Assembly (NCBI RefSeq): GCF_000189635.1
Contig: NW_002476353.1
Coordinates: 310,001 to 374,000 of the forward strand
Reading direction: 5' to 3'
Source of the DNA: Tetrahymena thermophila SB210
Taxonomy: Eukaryota > Ciliophora > Oligohymenophorea > Hymenostomatida > Tetrahymenidae
DNA: 64,000 nucleotides
The notes under the pieces were generated by a model. The model was not told the DNA's origin. It saw nothing but the letters and a program-made list of their open reading frames with translations, and made no database searches. The translations under genes were made by a program, and so were the position numbers. Shown piece after piece: positions 1-12,732 of this stretch (position 1 is the first letter of the stretch; the number at the start of each line of letters is the position of its first letter).

Positions 1-2279
1 TATTTTATGTGACAGATTAAGATATTAGCATTAAATATTTTGTTATCGTTTAATTATAATAATTAATTAAGAATGATATGCATTTTTAAATTTACTTTTG
101 TCATTATTAAATTTTTGATCTTTTAATTTTTCAAATTAAATTTAACACAAATATGTTAAAAATATTAATAAAAAGATTTTTAATTTTATTAAATTAGTTA
201 GTCAAATTACAAGTCAAAAAATTTTATATTAATTTCAGTAATTCACTTTTTTTAAATAAGTTGATTGGTAGAGTCGGTTCACAAGTTAACTTACCTAGAG
301 AAATACAATTTAAAAATAACCTCAACTTTTTTAAAAAATAATAAGATTTTCAATTTAATTATTATCTACTATTACTAAAATAACATTTTTAAATTCTCTC
401 TAATTTCATTTTAGTTGATTATAAGATGGTGATATTTTTTAAAATAGCAATATTAGAAATCGAGAATACAATTATTAAATGAAGTTTTAAAATTATTTTT
501 GTGCATTAATTAAATAATTACGAAATACAATATTTAAATACGAATTTATTAGATTTATTGATACAAATTTATAGATATACTTTATGGCGATGATCATATT
601 TTATAATTTTATCTACAAAAATATAACTTTTGCTTATGTATTTTTTTTGTAAATTGTTAAAAATAAAATATTATCTTAAATTATAAATAATAAAATTAAT
701 AATTAAATGCTTTATTTTCCTTCAATAAAAAGAATTTATTTATTTATCTTTTGCTTTTATTGCCATCTTATACTTTTTAATTAATTCTAATCATAAAAAT
801 TAATTTTACTTATTTACATTTTACTGTTATCATTAAAGCTATTTTATTAATTTTAAAATTATTTATCTATTAAAAATTAGCCTTTTGAAAATTAAGAATT
901 ATTATCGTTATAATTTTATTAAATTATAAATAAATATTATAATTATTTCATTAAAGAATTATTTACCAAATAAAAAACAAAAAAAATAGTTTTATTTTTG
1001 TTATTTTTAAGTTAAATTAAATTCTAAATAAATTTGAATTAAATAAGTGTAATTAATTAATTGACTTTTAGTCAATCATAAATAAATACAAATCATTATT
1101 TTTAAATCAATTATTAAACGATGAATTATATTTATTAATTCTATTCAAGATCTTAAAGTTAAGTAAAAAGCTGATAACAAATACAAGAATTTTAAATATT
1201 AAAAAAGTAAAGACATTTTAAAAAATTTTACAATAAATTTTATATTATAAAAAATGTTATTAAAAAAAGCACTTTTACTAATAAAATAAATAATATATTT
1301 TAATTGAAAAATATGATTTTTAATTTAGATATTTTAATAATATTTTACTAATAAAATTAAAAAAAAAATAAATTTAAAACACAATAAAATATATTTCTAA
1401 CCAATTTACTAAAATTTAAAAAAATAATTTTATAAAATTTATATTTTAACAAAAAAAATGCTTTATAATTTATTTAAATTATAAATACTCCTTTTTAATA
1501 ATTGGATATACATTTAAAACAAAAAGCGAGCAAATTTAAAATTAAACTTAACATACAAAAGAATAATAAATTAAATAACAAGTAATATCTGTTTGATATT
1601 ACATAATTTTTAATCGAAATAATAATTAAGTCAAAGATTGATCAAATAGTAAATTATCATGTAATTAATCTATTGTCAAAATTAAATATTTTGAACTTAT
1701 TTATTATTGTTAATTTAACGATAAAATATAATTTATTAAAATGAATATATATTAAATTGAATTGATGTATATAACCATATATTATCATCAATCATTTTAG
1801 TCATAAGGAGACTATTTCCCTTTAAAAATGAAATTAAAAATTAGGTTGTTAATAATGTAGAAATAATAAAAATAAATTAGAGATAAGTGTATATTGTTTT
1901 AAAAGTTAAATAATGCTATAAGTTAGGTTTGTATTTATTAATAGATAAATAAATTACATAAATATAATGAATTGTGTTGCTTGCTTTGAATATATATTTT
2001 TTGATCTGAATATGCTACTATGGACTCATAAAAGAAAGACATTAAAATTTGATTTTATTAATGGCAAAAATAGAAAAGGTTGAATTAATAGCAAAAATAT
2101 GTATTAATTAATAAATTAAGAAGTATTAATAAATATATTAAAAGAGGAAGGTCTAATAAATATAATAAATACAATAAGAGCAAACTAAATTCAAAGAATT
2201 AACAATAAAAAATAGAAAGATAAAATTAATTAAAAAACCAAAAAAACTAATTAAATAACATAACTAAAGCAAAAATAAA
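1..2279. other. AT-rich gene-free stretch upstream of fibrillarin
   Basis: No coding exon was found on either strand under the ciliate code. The sequence is homopolymer-rich and AT-rich. The last ~250 bases before the fibrillarin ATG are A-rich on the plus strand, as expected for a ciliate promoter and 5' UTR. No tRNA or other RNA gene was recognised. Confidence 0.6.
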
Positions 2280-3956
2280 ATGGGTAAAGATTTCAAGTCA
2301 GGTGGTGGCAATGCTGGTGGAAAGCCCTTCAATAAAGGTCCTGGAGGTCCTGGTGGAAGACCCTTCAATAAGGGTCCTGGTGGTCCCGGTGGTCCTGGTG
2401 GCAAATTCGGTGGTGGCAGACCCGGTGGCCCTGGTGGCAAATTTGGTGCCAAGGGTCCTAGAGGTCCCAAGACTATTATTGTTAAGCATAGATTAGAAGG
2501 TGTTTTCATCTGCAAAGGTCAATAAGAAGCTTTGGTAACTAAAAATTTCTTCCCTGGTGAATCTGTTTACAATGAAAAACGTATGTCCGTTGAAGAAAAC
2601 GGTGAAAAGATTGAATATCGTGTCTGGAATCCCTACAGATCTAAAATTGCTGCTGCTGTTGTTGGTGGTATTTCTGATATTCATATTAAACCTGGCTCCA
2701 AGGTTCTCTATTTGGGTATATATTTTAATTCTTTTCAATTAATTGATACAGCTTTGAATAGTTTGCATACAGCAAGGCTGTTTAAAAACAAAAATGCTAG
2801 ATACTAATCAGATGGTTGACTTTAAAATATAATCAACTCAATCAATTATTGCAAAATATTAAAAAAGATTGATAGATAGAAAGTATGTATGTATGTATGG
2901 GATACTCTACTTAAAATAAAATAAGTATTTGTTATACAAATATAAAGTAGGATTAATTCAATGCAGATAGATAGTTAGCATTTGCAAAAATATAAAATCC
3001 CATAATGAAAATTGTAGCTGATTGTATTGAATAAATAAATACATTTCTATCTACAATAAAAAGCATTTGAAAGATATATTTATCTTACAACATATACTAC
3101 TAATATATAAATCGATAAATGAATGAATAAATAAATAGAATTTTTAAATTTTGCTTTAATCAATAATCCATATAAAATTTACGCTGCTATTCTAAATAAA
3201 TAAGTCAATAGCAATTAATTTTACTAAAATAAAATTTATTTTAGGATATTTTTATAACAAACAAACAAAGAAAGAATGATGGTTAAATTCATAGAGATTT
3301 ATATCTGAATTTATTTAACATCGATTATATCATTTAATTTCAATCAATTGAGTTAAAAATCTCTCATGAATAATGATATATTTTATAAACTTACTTATTT
3401 CTTTATTTTTAAGATGTAGAAATAATTAATTCCCATCGATAATATAATAGAATCATCTAGCAAAATTTTTATTTAAACACATATTAAATTAAATTAATTA
3501 TAAATAGGTGGTGCCTCTGGTACAACTGTCTCTCACGTTGCTGATATTGTTGGACCCACTGGTGTTGTCTATGCTGTCGAATTCTCTCACAGAAGTGGTA
3601 GAGATTTGGTAAATATGGCTAAGAAGAGAACCAATGTTGTTCCCATTATCGGTGATGCTAGAAAGCCCCAAGAATACAGATTCTTAGTCGGTATGGTCGA
3701 TGTCGTCTTCGCTGATGTTGCCCAACCTGATCAAGCTAGAATTATGGGTATGAACTGTTAATACTTCTTAAAGAATGGTGGTCACTTCCTTATCTCCATT
3801 AAGGCTTGCTGTATTGATTCAACCAACGAACCTGCAGTCGTTTTCGCTGCTGAAGTACAAAAATTAAAAGAAGAAGGTCTCAAGCCTGAATAATAACTTA
3901 CTCTTGAACCTTATGAAAGAGATCACGCTATGGTCCTCGGTTCTTACAGAGCTTGA
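2280..3956 (+). CDS. NOP1: Fibrillarin, rRNA 2'-O-methyltransferase of box C/D snoRNPs
   Basis: Two exons (2280-2715 and 3508-3956) give 294 residues, close to the family's ~300. Residues 1-60 form a Gly/Pro/Lys/Phe-rich tail (repeated [11 protein letters not shown]), the counterpart of the GAR domain although Arg is sparse. The SAM-binding loop reads [14 protein letters not shown] and is split by the intron inside its first Gly codon. Further family motifs are [31 protein letters not shown] and [13 protein letters not shown]. The protein methylates rRNA in the nucleolus, guided by box C/D snoRNAs. The frame needs TAA read as Gln, for example at 2523. Codons are more GC-rich than in most neighbours, as expected of a highly expressed gene. 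The ATG has an AAA context and the stop is TGA. The 792-base intron is about ten times the local norm. Confidence 0.97.
2716..3507 (+). other. Unusually long fibrillarin intron (792 bp)
   Basis: The intron begins GTATAT and ends AATAG, with joined codons restoring the conserved LGGASG motif. It holds a TATG microsatellite near 2883-2899 and no coding exon. A partial box C-like TGATGG (3278-3283) and a CTGA (3305) are present but too close together for a full box C/D snoRNA. Confidence 0.8.
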
Positions 3957-6273
3957 TAGATACTTCTTTATTTAACCACTTCTCTATATATAATAACAAT
4001 CTTTCTTAAAATTGTAACTAAATACTTATCTTAGTTTTCTAGCGTAAAAGTGAAAATCGTCACCACAGCAGATTCCTGATAGTTTTGATAATAAAAATTA
4101 ACAAACAATAAATTAGCAGAATTAATAAATCGAAGTTAGTAATTACAAGAAAAGTAGAATCAATCACAAGCTAAATATGAAATTTTATCAGTTTTAAAGA
4201 CAATAAAATCAATTAGTCCTAGTACTCAAATTTTAATCAAGTGAAGCAAACAGATAAAATTCACACACTAACAAAAATTTGATTACCAGAAACCATGTGA
4301 TTAATGCACACAGATATTCCTGTAATTATAGCAATAAAATTATATATCCTACATACATAAAAAAAATTGCTGAAATAAAATAAATAATTAATTAATTTTT
4401 AGAAAATTATAATATTATATATGATATGATGACTATGCATACATACATTTGCTATCTGTTTATTGTAACTTAATTTTTATTATCTCTGCTGACTGATGAA
4501 GAGGCAGATTTTTCCAATTCTAATTTCTACTCACTAAAATCCATAAATAAAGAATATTTTAACACTTAGTTAACTAAAAATTAGAAAATACTATGATGCA
4601 TTACATTGCACATATTTGAATATCTTTTTTAAAAGTACTAAAAACATAGATTATTTATTTATTAGTTTATACCAAATATATTTGTAATTGCATCAGTTTA
4701 TAGAAAAGAATTAAATAAAGATTAAAAGAAAGTAATAAATTTTATTTTGTTAAATGTAAACTAGTTAATATTTAAAATCAAAAATTTTATTTGAATTCTT
4801 AAATAAAGCAAATATATTTCTTGATGAATTGAAATATTTATTTTAATGATATTTATCAAAAAAAAGCGTTAATAATAATAATAATTAATTTGCGTTTGAG
4901 CTTGATAGAAATTAAGTTAGATATTTATTAATAAATATTTGTTACAATCTAACATATAAAAGTAAAAGAATATTTCACTAAATATCAAAAAATGCTTAAT
5001 TATTAAATTTTTCAAAATTCTTTCACTAAAATTTTAGAAGATGTTTAGAGCATATAAATATTGTGTTATGTAAATATGATAAAAAAAATTATCTTTATGC
5101 TCTTCGTTACAAGAAAATAAATTAATAATGTCTTTTAAGCAAAAAATAAATTTCAGTCTATTTTAGTTTTTTTTTAATTTAAATTTTATTACGTACTATT
5201 GTTTATTATCATTTTTATACAACTACTGCGTCGTTATATATTTATAGTTAAGCCTTTTTAAGAATTTCTAAGAACTTTTTAAAATTAGAATTTATTTTAG
5301 TTAGTTAAATGCATTAACAAAAAAAATACATATTTAAAGTTTTTTAAATTTGAATTTGTATGAATATTTTTATAATTTTCCGAGCTTTATCGAATTTTAA
5401 ATCTAATATGATAAACAAATTTAAATTTCAACCTAGTAAAATAAACTTTTTTTCAAGTTGAATACATTTTATTGTAATTTCAGAGTCAGTTAAATCTCTG
5501 AAAATTAATGAAATTCTCATTATAATTGGATTTTTAAAAGGAGACCTATTTGTTGAAACAGAAAAATAAAATGCGATCTTAGCCTCATTCAATGTTTATG
5601 CTGTAGTTTACTCAATTTAAAATTTACTTCAAATGAAAGGTTCTAATGATAGTTTTTTTGATATTTTTGCAATTATAAATTTAATTTTGATCCACTTTCT
5701 CTATGTTTAATATTAAACGCTGAATGAATTGCATATGATAGAAAATAAATAATAAAAGTAATGTTTTTGACATCTTGTTAATCAAATAAACAAGATCTTT
5801 TAAATAGTAAAAACTCGCTGGACAGGATAGTGTGAATTCCACAAACAAAATTCTCTTTAAAAAATGTGAGAGTTAATGTAAATAATATCAAAAGATCAAT
5901 TTTAATTTTTGGATATCTAGAATTTGAATAAATAAATAAATGAATCGAGGTATTTATTTACTTATTAATCGCTCAAAAATCTAATAATCAATCAACTTTT
6001 TTGTAGGTAATATAAAGTGAAATAAAATTCACCCATATTACATTTTTAATAATTTGATAATAATCAAGAAAAAAATTAATCAAAAAGATTAATTAATTGT
6101 GATTTAGTCTAAATATTTTTCAATCAATCAAAATCAAATTAATCAAATTTTTGTAATAAAAATAATCTAAAAAAATATCATCCCTCTCAAATTATATATA
6201 TATATATTTATTGATTTATTACTTACTTACTTGTATTGAGTTGTTAAAATAATTCTATTCAAATTAATCATAG
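3957..6273. other. Gene-free stretch, 2.3 kb
   Basis: The first ~100 bases are probably the fibrillarin 3' UTR. The rest is AT-rich with no coding exon that I can support. A TA dinucleotide run and TTAC repeats lie near 6194-6230, just before the next start. Confidence 0.55.
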
Positions 6274-7761
6274 ATGGGATGCTATAACTCTAAAGCTCAT
6301 TAAGATATTATGAAGCAAAAAAAAGACTTATAGAAGAGGGAAAAGTATTTAGGTTAAGCAAATTCGGGCTGTAAAATAACCTCAGACTAGCTTGATAAAA
6401 TGCGCACAAAATGCGATAACGAAAATCCTAATTAAGATGTTGACAAAAATGAATATTTAAATGATTTGCAGGATAATAAAAACTTTTATTTATCGAAGCA
6501 AGGTATTGAGTAAGATGACATAAAGAGAGAGATGAGACCATCCATTGAAAACCAATTTAGCTAATAAAATCAAGTGGAAAATAATCAGGTTTCTATTTCC
6601 AAGTAATAACTCTAAAATATTATAGAGTAAGAGGGGTTTTAAGAAAAAATTCATCACATCAACAAAATCTATAGCTTTCTACTATAGTCCTAAGACGAAG
6701 GTTTTGATCATTGCTCATTTGATGATCCTGATCTCACTGATTTTTTGAGTCATTTGTAAACTAAATATACTTCTCCTTAAGATTAGCAAGCTGTAAAAAG
6801 TAATAAATAAATACGTAGAGATACTAGAGGAGAAACGATTATTGATATTCCTTCAGAAACGCCTGAAAAATTACAAACTAATTTACAAGGCTTAATTAAT
6901 GCCGTCCTAAGCTCCAATTATCGCTTAATAACTTCTCCTACTTAAGCATCACTATAAGGTAGGCCTTTTTAATTAGATAGACTATTATAAAATACATACT
7001 CTACAAAAAACATTCTTACTCTAGGCACAGCCGACGCTTGTTCTAACTCTCCATCTTCTATAGATAGAACAGATTAAAATAAAAACTAAACATTTGCTTA
7101 AAGATATAGCAATATCTAATGTCTTTCTCCTCCAAAAATAAATTTTAGTGGGTTTCAAAATCCATCTTCATTTACAAATGTATAAACTCCTAAAAAGAAT
7201 ATAACTACTTCAATCTAATAACAACCATTATATACAATAAGTGAAGAAAAGAAAGGAGGAGAAGGCTTAGAAGATCATTTTGACCACGAAGAAGAACTAA
7301 AAACAAACAAACACAGAAATACGCTTTAGTAAACTTAACTCAAAAAAGAAGAATCAATAAAATAAAAAAACGAAACTAAGTAGATTTACAATAGATAAAG
7401 TACCGAAAATTAAAATACAAGAAATAAATCATTTAAAAATATTAGCCAAGCTGATGCTGTAGGCAGTATGAATAGCACAACAACGAAAACTAAAAATTTA
7501 ACAATCGTAGAAAGAAATCAACGAGTTTCACTGAGTGACATAAAAAAATCTATATCTCCTCACAGTATATGTTAAATTCATGTAAATAACCTAGCATAGT
7601 AGTCAGAATAGTAAGCCTAAATTAGTCTTTATCGTCACTCTATTAATTTTAATGACATTTCTTTACAAGAAATAGAGCAAGACTTCAAAGATTATAATTC
7701 TTAAAAACCTTAAATCTAAGTATCTTCTTTTGCTTTGCGTTGCTAAGATTAATCAAAATGA
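6274..7761 (+). CDS. Unknown protein with N-terminal dual-acylation motif
   Basis: A single uninterrupted 496-codon frame under the ciliate code encodes 495 residues. I do not recognise the family. The N-terminus is MGCYNSK: Gly2 plus a Ser at position 6 fits N-myristoylation and Cys3 fits S-palmitoylation, so the protein is probably anchored to the inner face of a membrane. The rest is hydrophilic, Q/N/S/K-rich and largely low complexity, with an acidic patch near residues 325-345 (EEKKGGEGLEDHFDHEEE). I see no transmembrane segment or catalytic motif. TAA/TAG Gln codons are very frequent. The gene is flanked by 2.3 kb and 1.4 kb without genes. The acyl anchor is inferred from motif rules only. 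Confidence 0.85.
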
Positions 7762-9132
7762 ATTACTTACTTACTAAAAAAGGAATATTAATTAATGATT
7801 ACAAAATTTTATTTAAAATATCTTGAAAATATGCTTACGGTATGAAATATTATTATCTAAATTAAAAACAAACTTAATTTCCTATCATTTAAAAAGATTG
7901 CTTCAAAAATTATCAAAAAAGCACTTACACTAAATTTAATTATTACAAATCAAATTTATGCTTTGATAAGTCAGTCAACCAGCCAGCTTTAATTACAGCC
8001 ATACACTCTATTCAAATACTTAATTTAAATATATTTATCAAATTTTATAAAAAATAACAATATATGAATATAATAAATAAAAATATCATTTTTAATTTAA
8101 TTACAAAGCCACATTAAAAATTGATTTTCAATTAATTAATAAATTAATAAATAAATAAATTAGAGAATTTCAATAAATTTCTCCTTCCCAAGACCAGCTT
8201 ATTACCTTGAATCAACCTGTCCTATAAATTAAATTAAAAACAAAGCAACAATAAATAAATAAAAATATCAAATTATAACGATTTTTTATTACAAAATAAC
8301 AAAGAAATATTTTCTAAACAAATAAAGAACATATTAAATATTGTATAAATAATTTAAATAGATAAAGTTAAACATTCTCACATAAACCTTAAATTAATTG
8401 ATTGTATTATATATTTTATTAAATTTTCTATTTTAATTACAACTTGAAACATATAAAACAATTAAAAAAATTTATTTTAGAAGATATTTTTTAAATTGGA
8501 TCTTTATTTAATATTTTTAAAATAATTTATAAAAGTATTAGCTAGCATATTTTACATTTCTTTAATAATTTTTATTTATTATTATTTATTTAAAAAATTA
8601 AATTTGTATGATAGGAATAATCAATGAATGAACAATTAATTTATGCAATTTACTAGAAATTTCAAGTTATTGTTTTTTGCCATTCATTAGAAACAACAAA
8701 AATGTATTTCGAGTTTGTTATTTAAAATATGCAGTCATAATAATTTAATATTTAATGTGTGTGACTAAAAATTATTTAATGTATAAATTAGCCTCTCTTC
8801 AGCTTTGATTAACTTAAGTAAATATTTGCTTATAGGTGATTTGTGAAAAAAATAATGTGTTCATAAAATAACTCAAAAAAACTTTAGAGGTCAATTTTGA
8901 TAAAAGTTTGATGCAAATGAAAAGATGAAGTAACACTAAAAAAGACTCATGAATATTGAATAAAATTATCTTAATTGGCTCTATTATTACATTTTATTAT
9001 TAAAAGTAAACAAATTAATCATAAACCTCTAACTATTGGCTATTTTCATAATTTTTTAATTCTTACTAAAGCTTTTTTTAAAAATTTTGTTTGCAAACAT
9101 ACAATAAAGATCAAAATAATAATATAAATAAT
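7762..9132. other. Gene-free stretch, 1.4 kb
   Basis: AT-rich intergenic DNA. No coding exon, RNA gene or repeat family was recognised. Confidence 0.55.
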
Positions 9133-10895
9133 ATGGAATTAAATTCTATCTTCTTTCCTGCTCCCAAAACCACTCAAAGTATTTAGGATTTTAAGGTTAT
9201 TTTTTAATTTTAAATTACTAAATTAATTAGTTAAATAATATCGATTATTCTATTCGCAAAAGCTTAGTAGGCCCATTTATAATATTTAATTATGTTTCAT
9301 TTTAAAGGATTAAATCATTTGGATTCCCAGAAGGATATTTTATGAGACTGATAATAACTCTCCAAAGCACGTTTTGAATAAAAAATAGTTTGTTAAGCGA
9401 TTGGGATAATAAGAAAAGTCTACCTTCAAAATTGCATAGCCTTAGATGTAGGAAGATGAAGAATATAACCCTAATTGTTATCTTACTACTTAAGAAGAAG
9501 ATGAGCTTATAGAGCTTGATGAGCAAATACCTTAAAGAGTTAGTGATATTATTTCCTCACCATGTCACCTTAATAATTATATCACTAAAAACTTTATAGA
9601 TATCAACAGTTTCTAAACAAAATCTCCTTCGTCTTATGATTATTCATCTCACTATTCATCTCCTAGATTAAGCAGCGATTAATAAAGTACAAAAAGTAAA
9701 TGGTTTAGCAAAAAGTAGTAAAATTAGAATGAAAAATATACCTACAGAAGTTTCGCTGAATATGAATATGATATTTAAAGTGAACAATGCTTTAAAAACA
9801 GGCATGTAAATGAATAACCAGATGAAAGGGAGTTTTATTCACAACCAATCTCTCAATTTATCAAACCTAAAGTACAAAAAAACAATCTCTAACATATATT
9901 AGATATGAATAAATGTTAAAGCCCTGGCTGCTCACCTAGCAATAGATAAGAGCAAAGACACAATACTCATATATTAGCTAGTCTGCTAAAAAGCTCTCTT
10001 GAGGGAACATAGTATATTATGATTTATTTTCATTCAAATGGTGAAGATATAGTTACTTGCTATGAACTAGTCAACCATTTGCGCAAAAGCTTAAATGTAA
10101 ATAAATATAAAATATTAATAATTTTAATATTAAAGAGATGAGTTGTGAACATAAATTAACAAAATCAAGTCATTAAAAAATATAATTTTTTTGCAATTTT
10201 ATAATCAAAATAGTAAAATTTATTTATTATATGTTATTTTTATTAAAAAGATTCATATAGTGACTGTCGAATATCCAGGTTATACTTATTATAAAGGATA
10301 AGCCAGTGCTGAATAGATTGAAAAAGATGCACTCGATACATATTACTACTTCAACTAAATTATGAAAATACCAGAAAATAAAATTATAGTCCTCGGTAGA
10401 AGCATAGGTACAGGTCCAGCCACGTTCCTTGCAAGTTAACATAAATTAGCATGTCTGGCACTGCTTTCTCCTTTTACGTCACTTAGAGATCTTGTTAAAG
10501 ATAAAGTTGGAAGTTTAATATAGTACTTGGTATAAGAAAGATTTAACAATCTTGAAAATATTAAAAAGGTAAAGTGCCCTACTTTTATTTGCCATGGCTA
10601 AAAAGACTCTCTCATATAGATCTCACACTCTTAAACTCTACACAGTAAATATTTTAAAAATTAATTAAAATTAATATTATATTAAATAGATAATTGCCCT
10701 TAAATATGTGAGCTGATACTACCAAAAGATATGAAGCATAACTAGCTTGATTATTATTAAGATTTAACATTCCCGCTTGGGAATTTTCTGGCCAAAAACA
10801 AAATTAAAATATTTGAAACAGATAATTTAAAACCATTAGTTTTTCCAGAATATTTATTTTAAAATCCTTATTAAAGCCGATAGTAATATTTTTGA
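9133..10895 (+). CDS. ABHD17-like alpha/beta serine hydrolase
   Basis: Four exons (9133-9195, 9308-10096, 10251-10644, 10690-10895) give 483 residues. The N-terminal FFPAPK resembles the start of ABHD17/FAM108 proteins. A ~200-residue Q/S-rich, probably disordered insertion follows before the hydrolase core. Core motifs are IYFHSNGEDI (oxyanion region), VEYPGYTYYKG, the nucleophile elbow GRSIG with Ser335, CHGQKD with Asp403, and the His432 region LPKDMKHN. The catalytic triad therefore looks complete. ABHD17 enzymes in animals remove palmitate from membrane proteins, and ciliates have many relatives. The substrate here is not known. Intron 3 is only 45 bp and a multiple of three; I accept it because removing it restores the family's CELILP strand. 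The gene lies ~1.4 kb downstream of the acylated protein at 6274. Confidence 0.88.
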
Positions 10896-11331
10896 TTAAA
10901 TCTAATCAATTAAGTCCTTATAATAAAACAAATAAGTCAGTGTAAAAATAAAACCATTTTACATTGTGATTATTACAAAATATTAAATATAAAGAAAGCT
11001 TTGACTGAAGCTAAAAAATATAATGATTAACCAACCTTTTATTTTTGAATTTTAATAATATTATTGATAAGCAAACATTAACTTAAACCCTTCAAAATAA
11101 TAAATCTTAATTTCTATCTCATTAGCTTATTATTCTTAAATGAATTTGTAGGCAAATTTAATAACTAAAAAACTGAATATAAATAAATATAATTTAAAAG
11201 ATAGAAAACAAACATTATTATTCTATGAAAATATCTTATTCTTAACTTATTTAAATTAATAAACAACCTATATTAACCTATTTTATGTATAAATAAATAT
11301 CTTGTATATATCAATTAGCCATTTTGAAACT
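10896..11331. other. Intergenic stretch between convergent genes
   Basis: AT-rich spacer between the stop of the hydrolase (+) and the stop of the minus-strand gene ending at 11332. Nothing else was recognised. Confidence 0.5.
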
Positions 11332-12344
11332 TCATTATCTTCTTTGACTTGCTAAAATTTTTTCTATTAAAATAAATAATTAATAAAACAAAAAATAAAT
11401 AAATAAATTTATTACATTTTAAGTATTTAATTGTTTCTGCTCTATTGTTATCCTAATAATGATAGCTGTTAATATCACTTTTTATAATAAAAAAATAAAA
11501 TAATAATTTTAAAAAATTATTTTGCTTTTTATACCAATAATCGTTAAAATAGATAGTCTCTAAAGTGCTAAATAGAGATCCTACTAAAAATATAAGCCCA
11601 GCATGTTTAATTACAGGTTTAAATTATATTGTCTTTAAGGGTTTTCTATCTTCTATTAGTCAATTTAAAAAAAAATAAAATAAATTTTAATAACAAGTAA
11701 AAAGCATTAACAAATCTTAAATTATTTTTAAAAATATTTTAATTTATCTTAAAAAATTAAATATTTCAAGAAAACTCTCTAATAACTTAAATAAATTATT
11801 TACTAACTAAATAGAAGGAACTATATAATAAGCTCAAGCCTACTGAAGACACTGTCCAAAATTAAATTTTCTTTTTAATTTATACATAACAGAATGGTAA
11901 TTCCAAACATCTGATAAATGGAAGAGAATTGTGGTATCTTTCTATGACTTGTTCTCTACTTTAAACTAGGTTTCCTCTTGAATCTATAACAGGAAAATCT
12001 TTGTAATCTATCTTAGGTGGCATAGGCATGGCTTCTGGAGAATCAGAAGTCTATTACTATTCTTATCTCTACTTGTCAACTATTTATTCCATATTTGGCA
12101 TACTTCCAGAACCTCCAAATGGGAAATTCATTCTGTTTTAGAGCATTTTTGTTTTTTATTCTATAATTTCCATTTGTTTTTATACTTCTTTCAACTTATC
12201 TTCGACTTCATTAGCGAGATCCCTATCTTCTTAACTTAAATCTAATTTCCAATCATCTCCTGTGATTCTCTAATCGTCTTATTCCTAAAAGACCTATCTT
12301 TCACTCAAATTACTATTTGATTACTAACCACTTTATGAACTCAT
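11332..12344 (-). CDS. Unknown protein with coiled coil and two hydrophobic segments
   Basis: Modelled as exons 12344-11804, 11652-11535 and 11452-11332, giving 259 residues. Exon 1 is secure. Its first ~90 residues are Q/S/D/E-rich with a short coiled coil (EVEDKLKEVQKQMEIIEQ). It then has FIRCLELPFCYVQIKKK followed by a hydrophobic segment (SSVGLSLLYSSFYLV). Exon 2 is inferred from a GTAAAT...TAG intron that opens a second hydrophobic stretch (AGLIFLVGSLFSTLETIYF), a hairpin-like arrangement. Exon 3 is the least certain. If the first intron is retained, the frame ends at a TGA at 11766 after 192 residues. I do not recognise a family, although small two-helix mitochondrial membrane proteins look similar in outline. 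RNA evidence would settle the 3' end. Confidence 0.55.
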
Positions 12345-12732
12345 AACTTCTAAAAGAATATTGATTTTTACAATTAATTGATTTTGAAAGTAGATACTTA
12401 CTATTAAAATATTAAATAAGATATATATTTGATTTTTACAAATTAAATAGTTGCCAAAAACCAAACCAAAATCTATCTGGATCTTTCTTAAGATAGATAA
12501 AATATATTTTTAACTTATTATAAATAGGCTAAAATCTATTTTTAAAATTTACTTTATAACTTTAAAATAAATAAATTAATAAATATAAAATTAACTTTTA
12601 AATATTCCTTTAAAATTAAAAAAATTTATAAAAGAGAAATAAGTTATTTAATCTTTTAATAAATGTACACAAATAAATATAAAAGTAAACAAAGAAATAT
12701 CTACTTTTTTTAATTTTTAATTCTAGAATTAT
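12345..12732. other. Short intergenic stretch
   Basis: AT-rich spacer between two minus-strand genes; it should contain the promoter of the gene ending at 11332. No motif was recognised. Confidence 0.5.

Noticed and set aside
2298..2515. Gly/Pro-rich antisense and shifted frames over the fibrillarin N-terminus.
   Set aside because: They are shadows of the repetitive Gly-rich coding sequence.
4420..4500. Possible box C/D snoRNA downstream of fibrillarin: box C-like ATGATGA at 4426-4432 and CTGA at 4489-4492/4493-4496.
   Set aside because: Spacing fits, but the flanks cannot form a terminal stem and no guide match could be tested. AT-rich DNA gives such boxes often.
10645..10689. Reading the ABHD17-like gene straight through these 45 bases.
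   Set aside because: The frame is open, but the sequence is almost pure A/T with GTAAAT and TAG ends, and removing it restores the family's CELILP strand, so it was called an intron.
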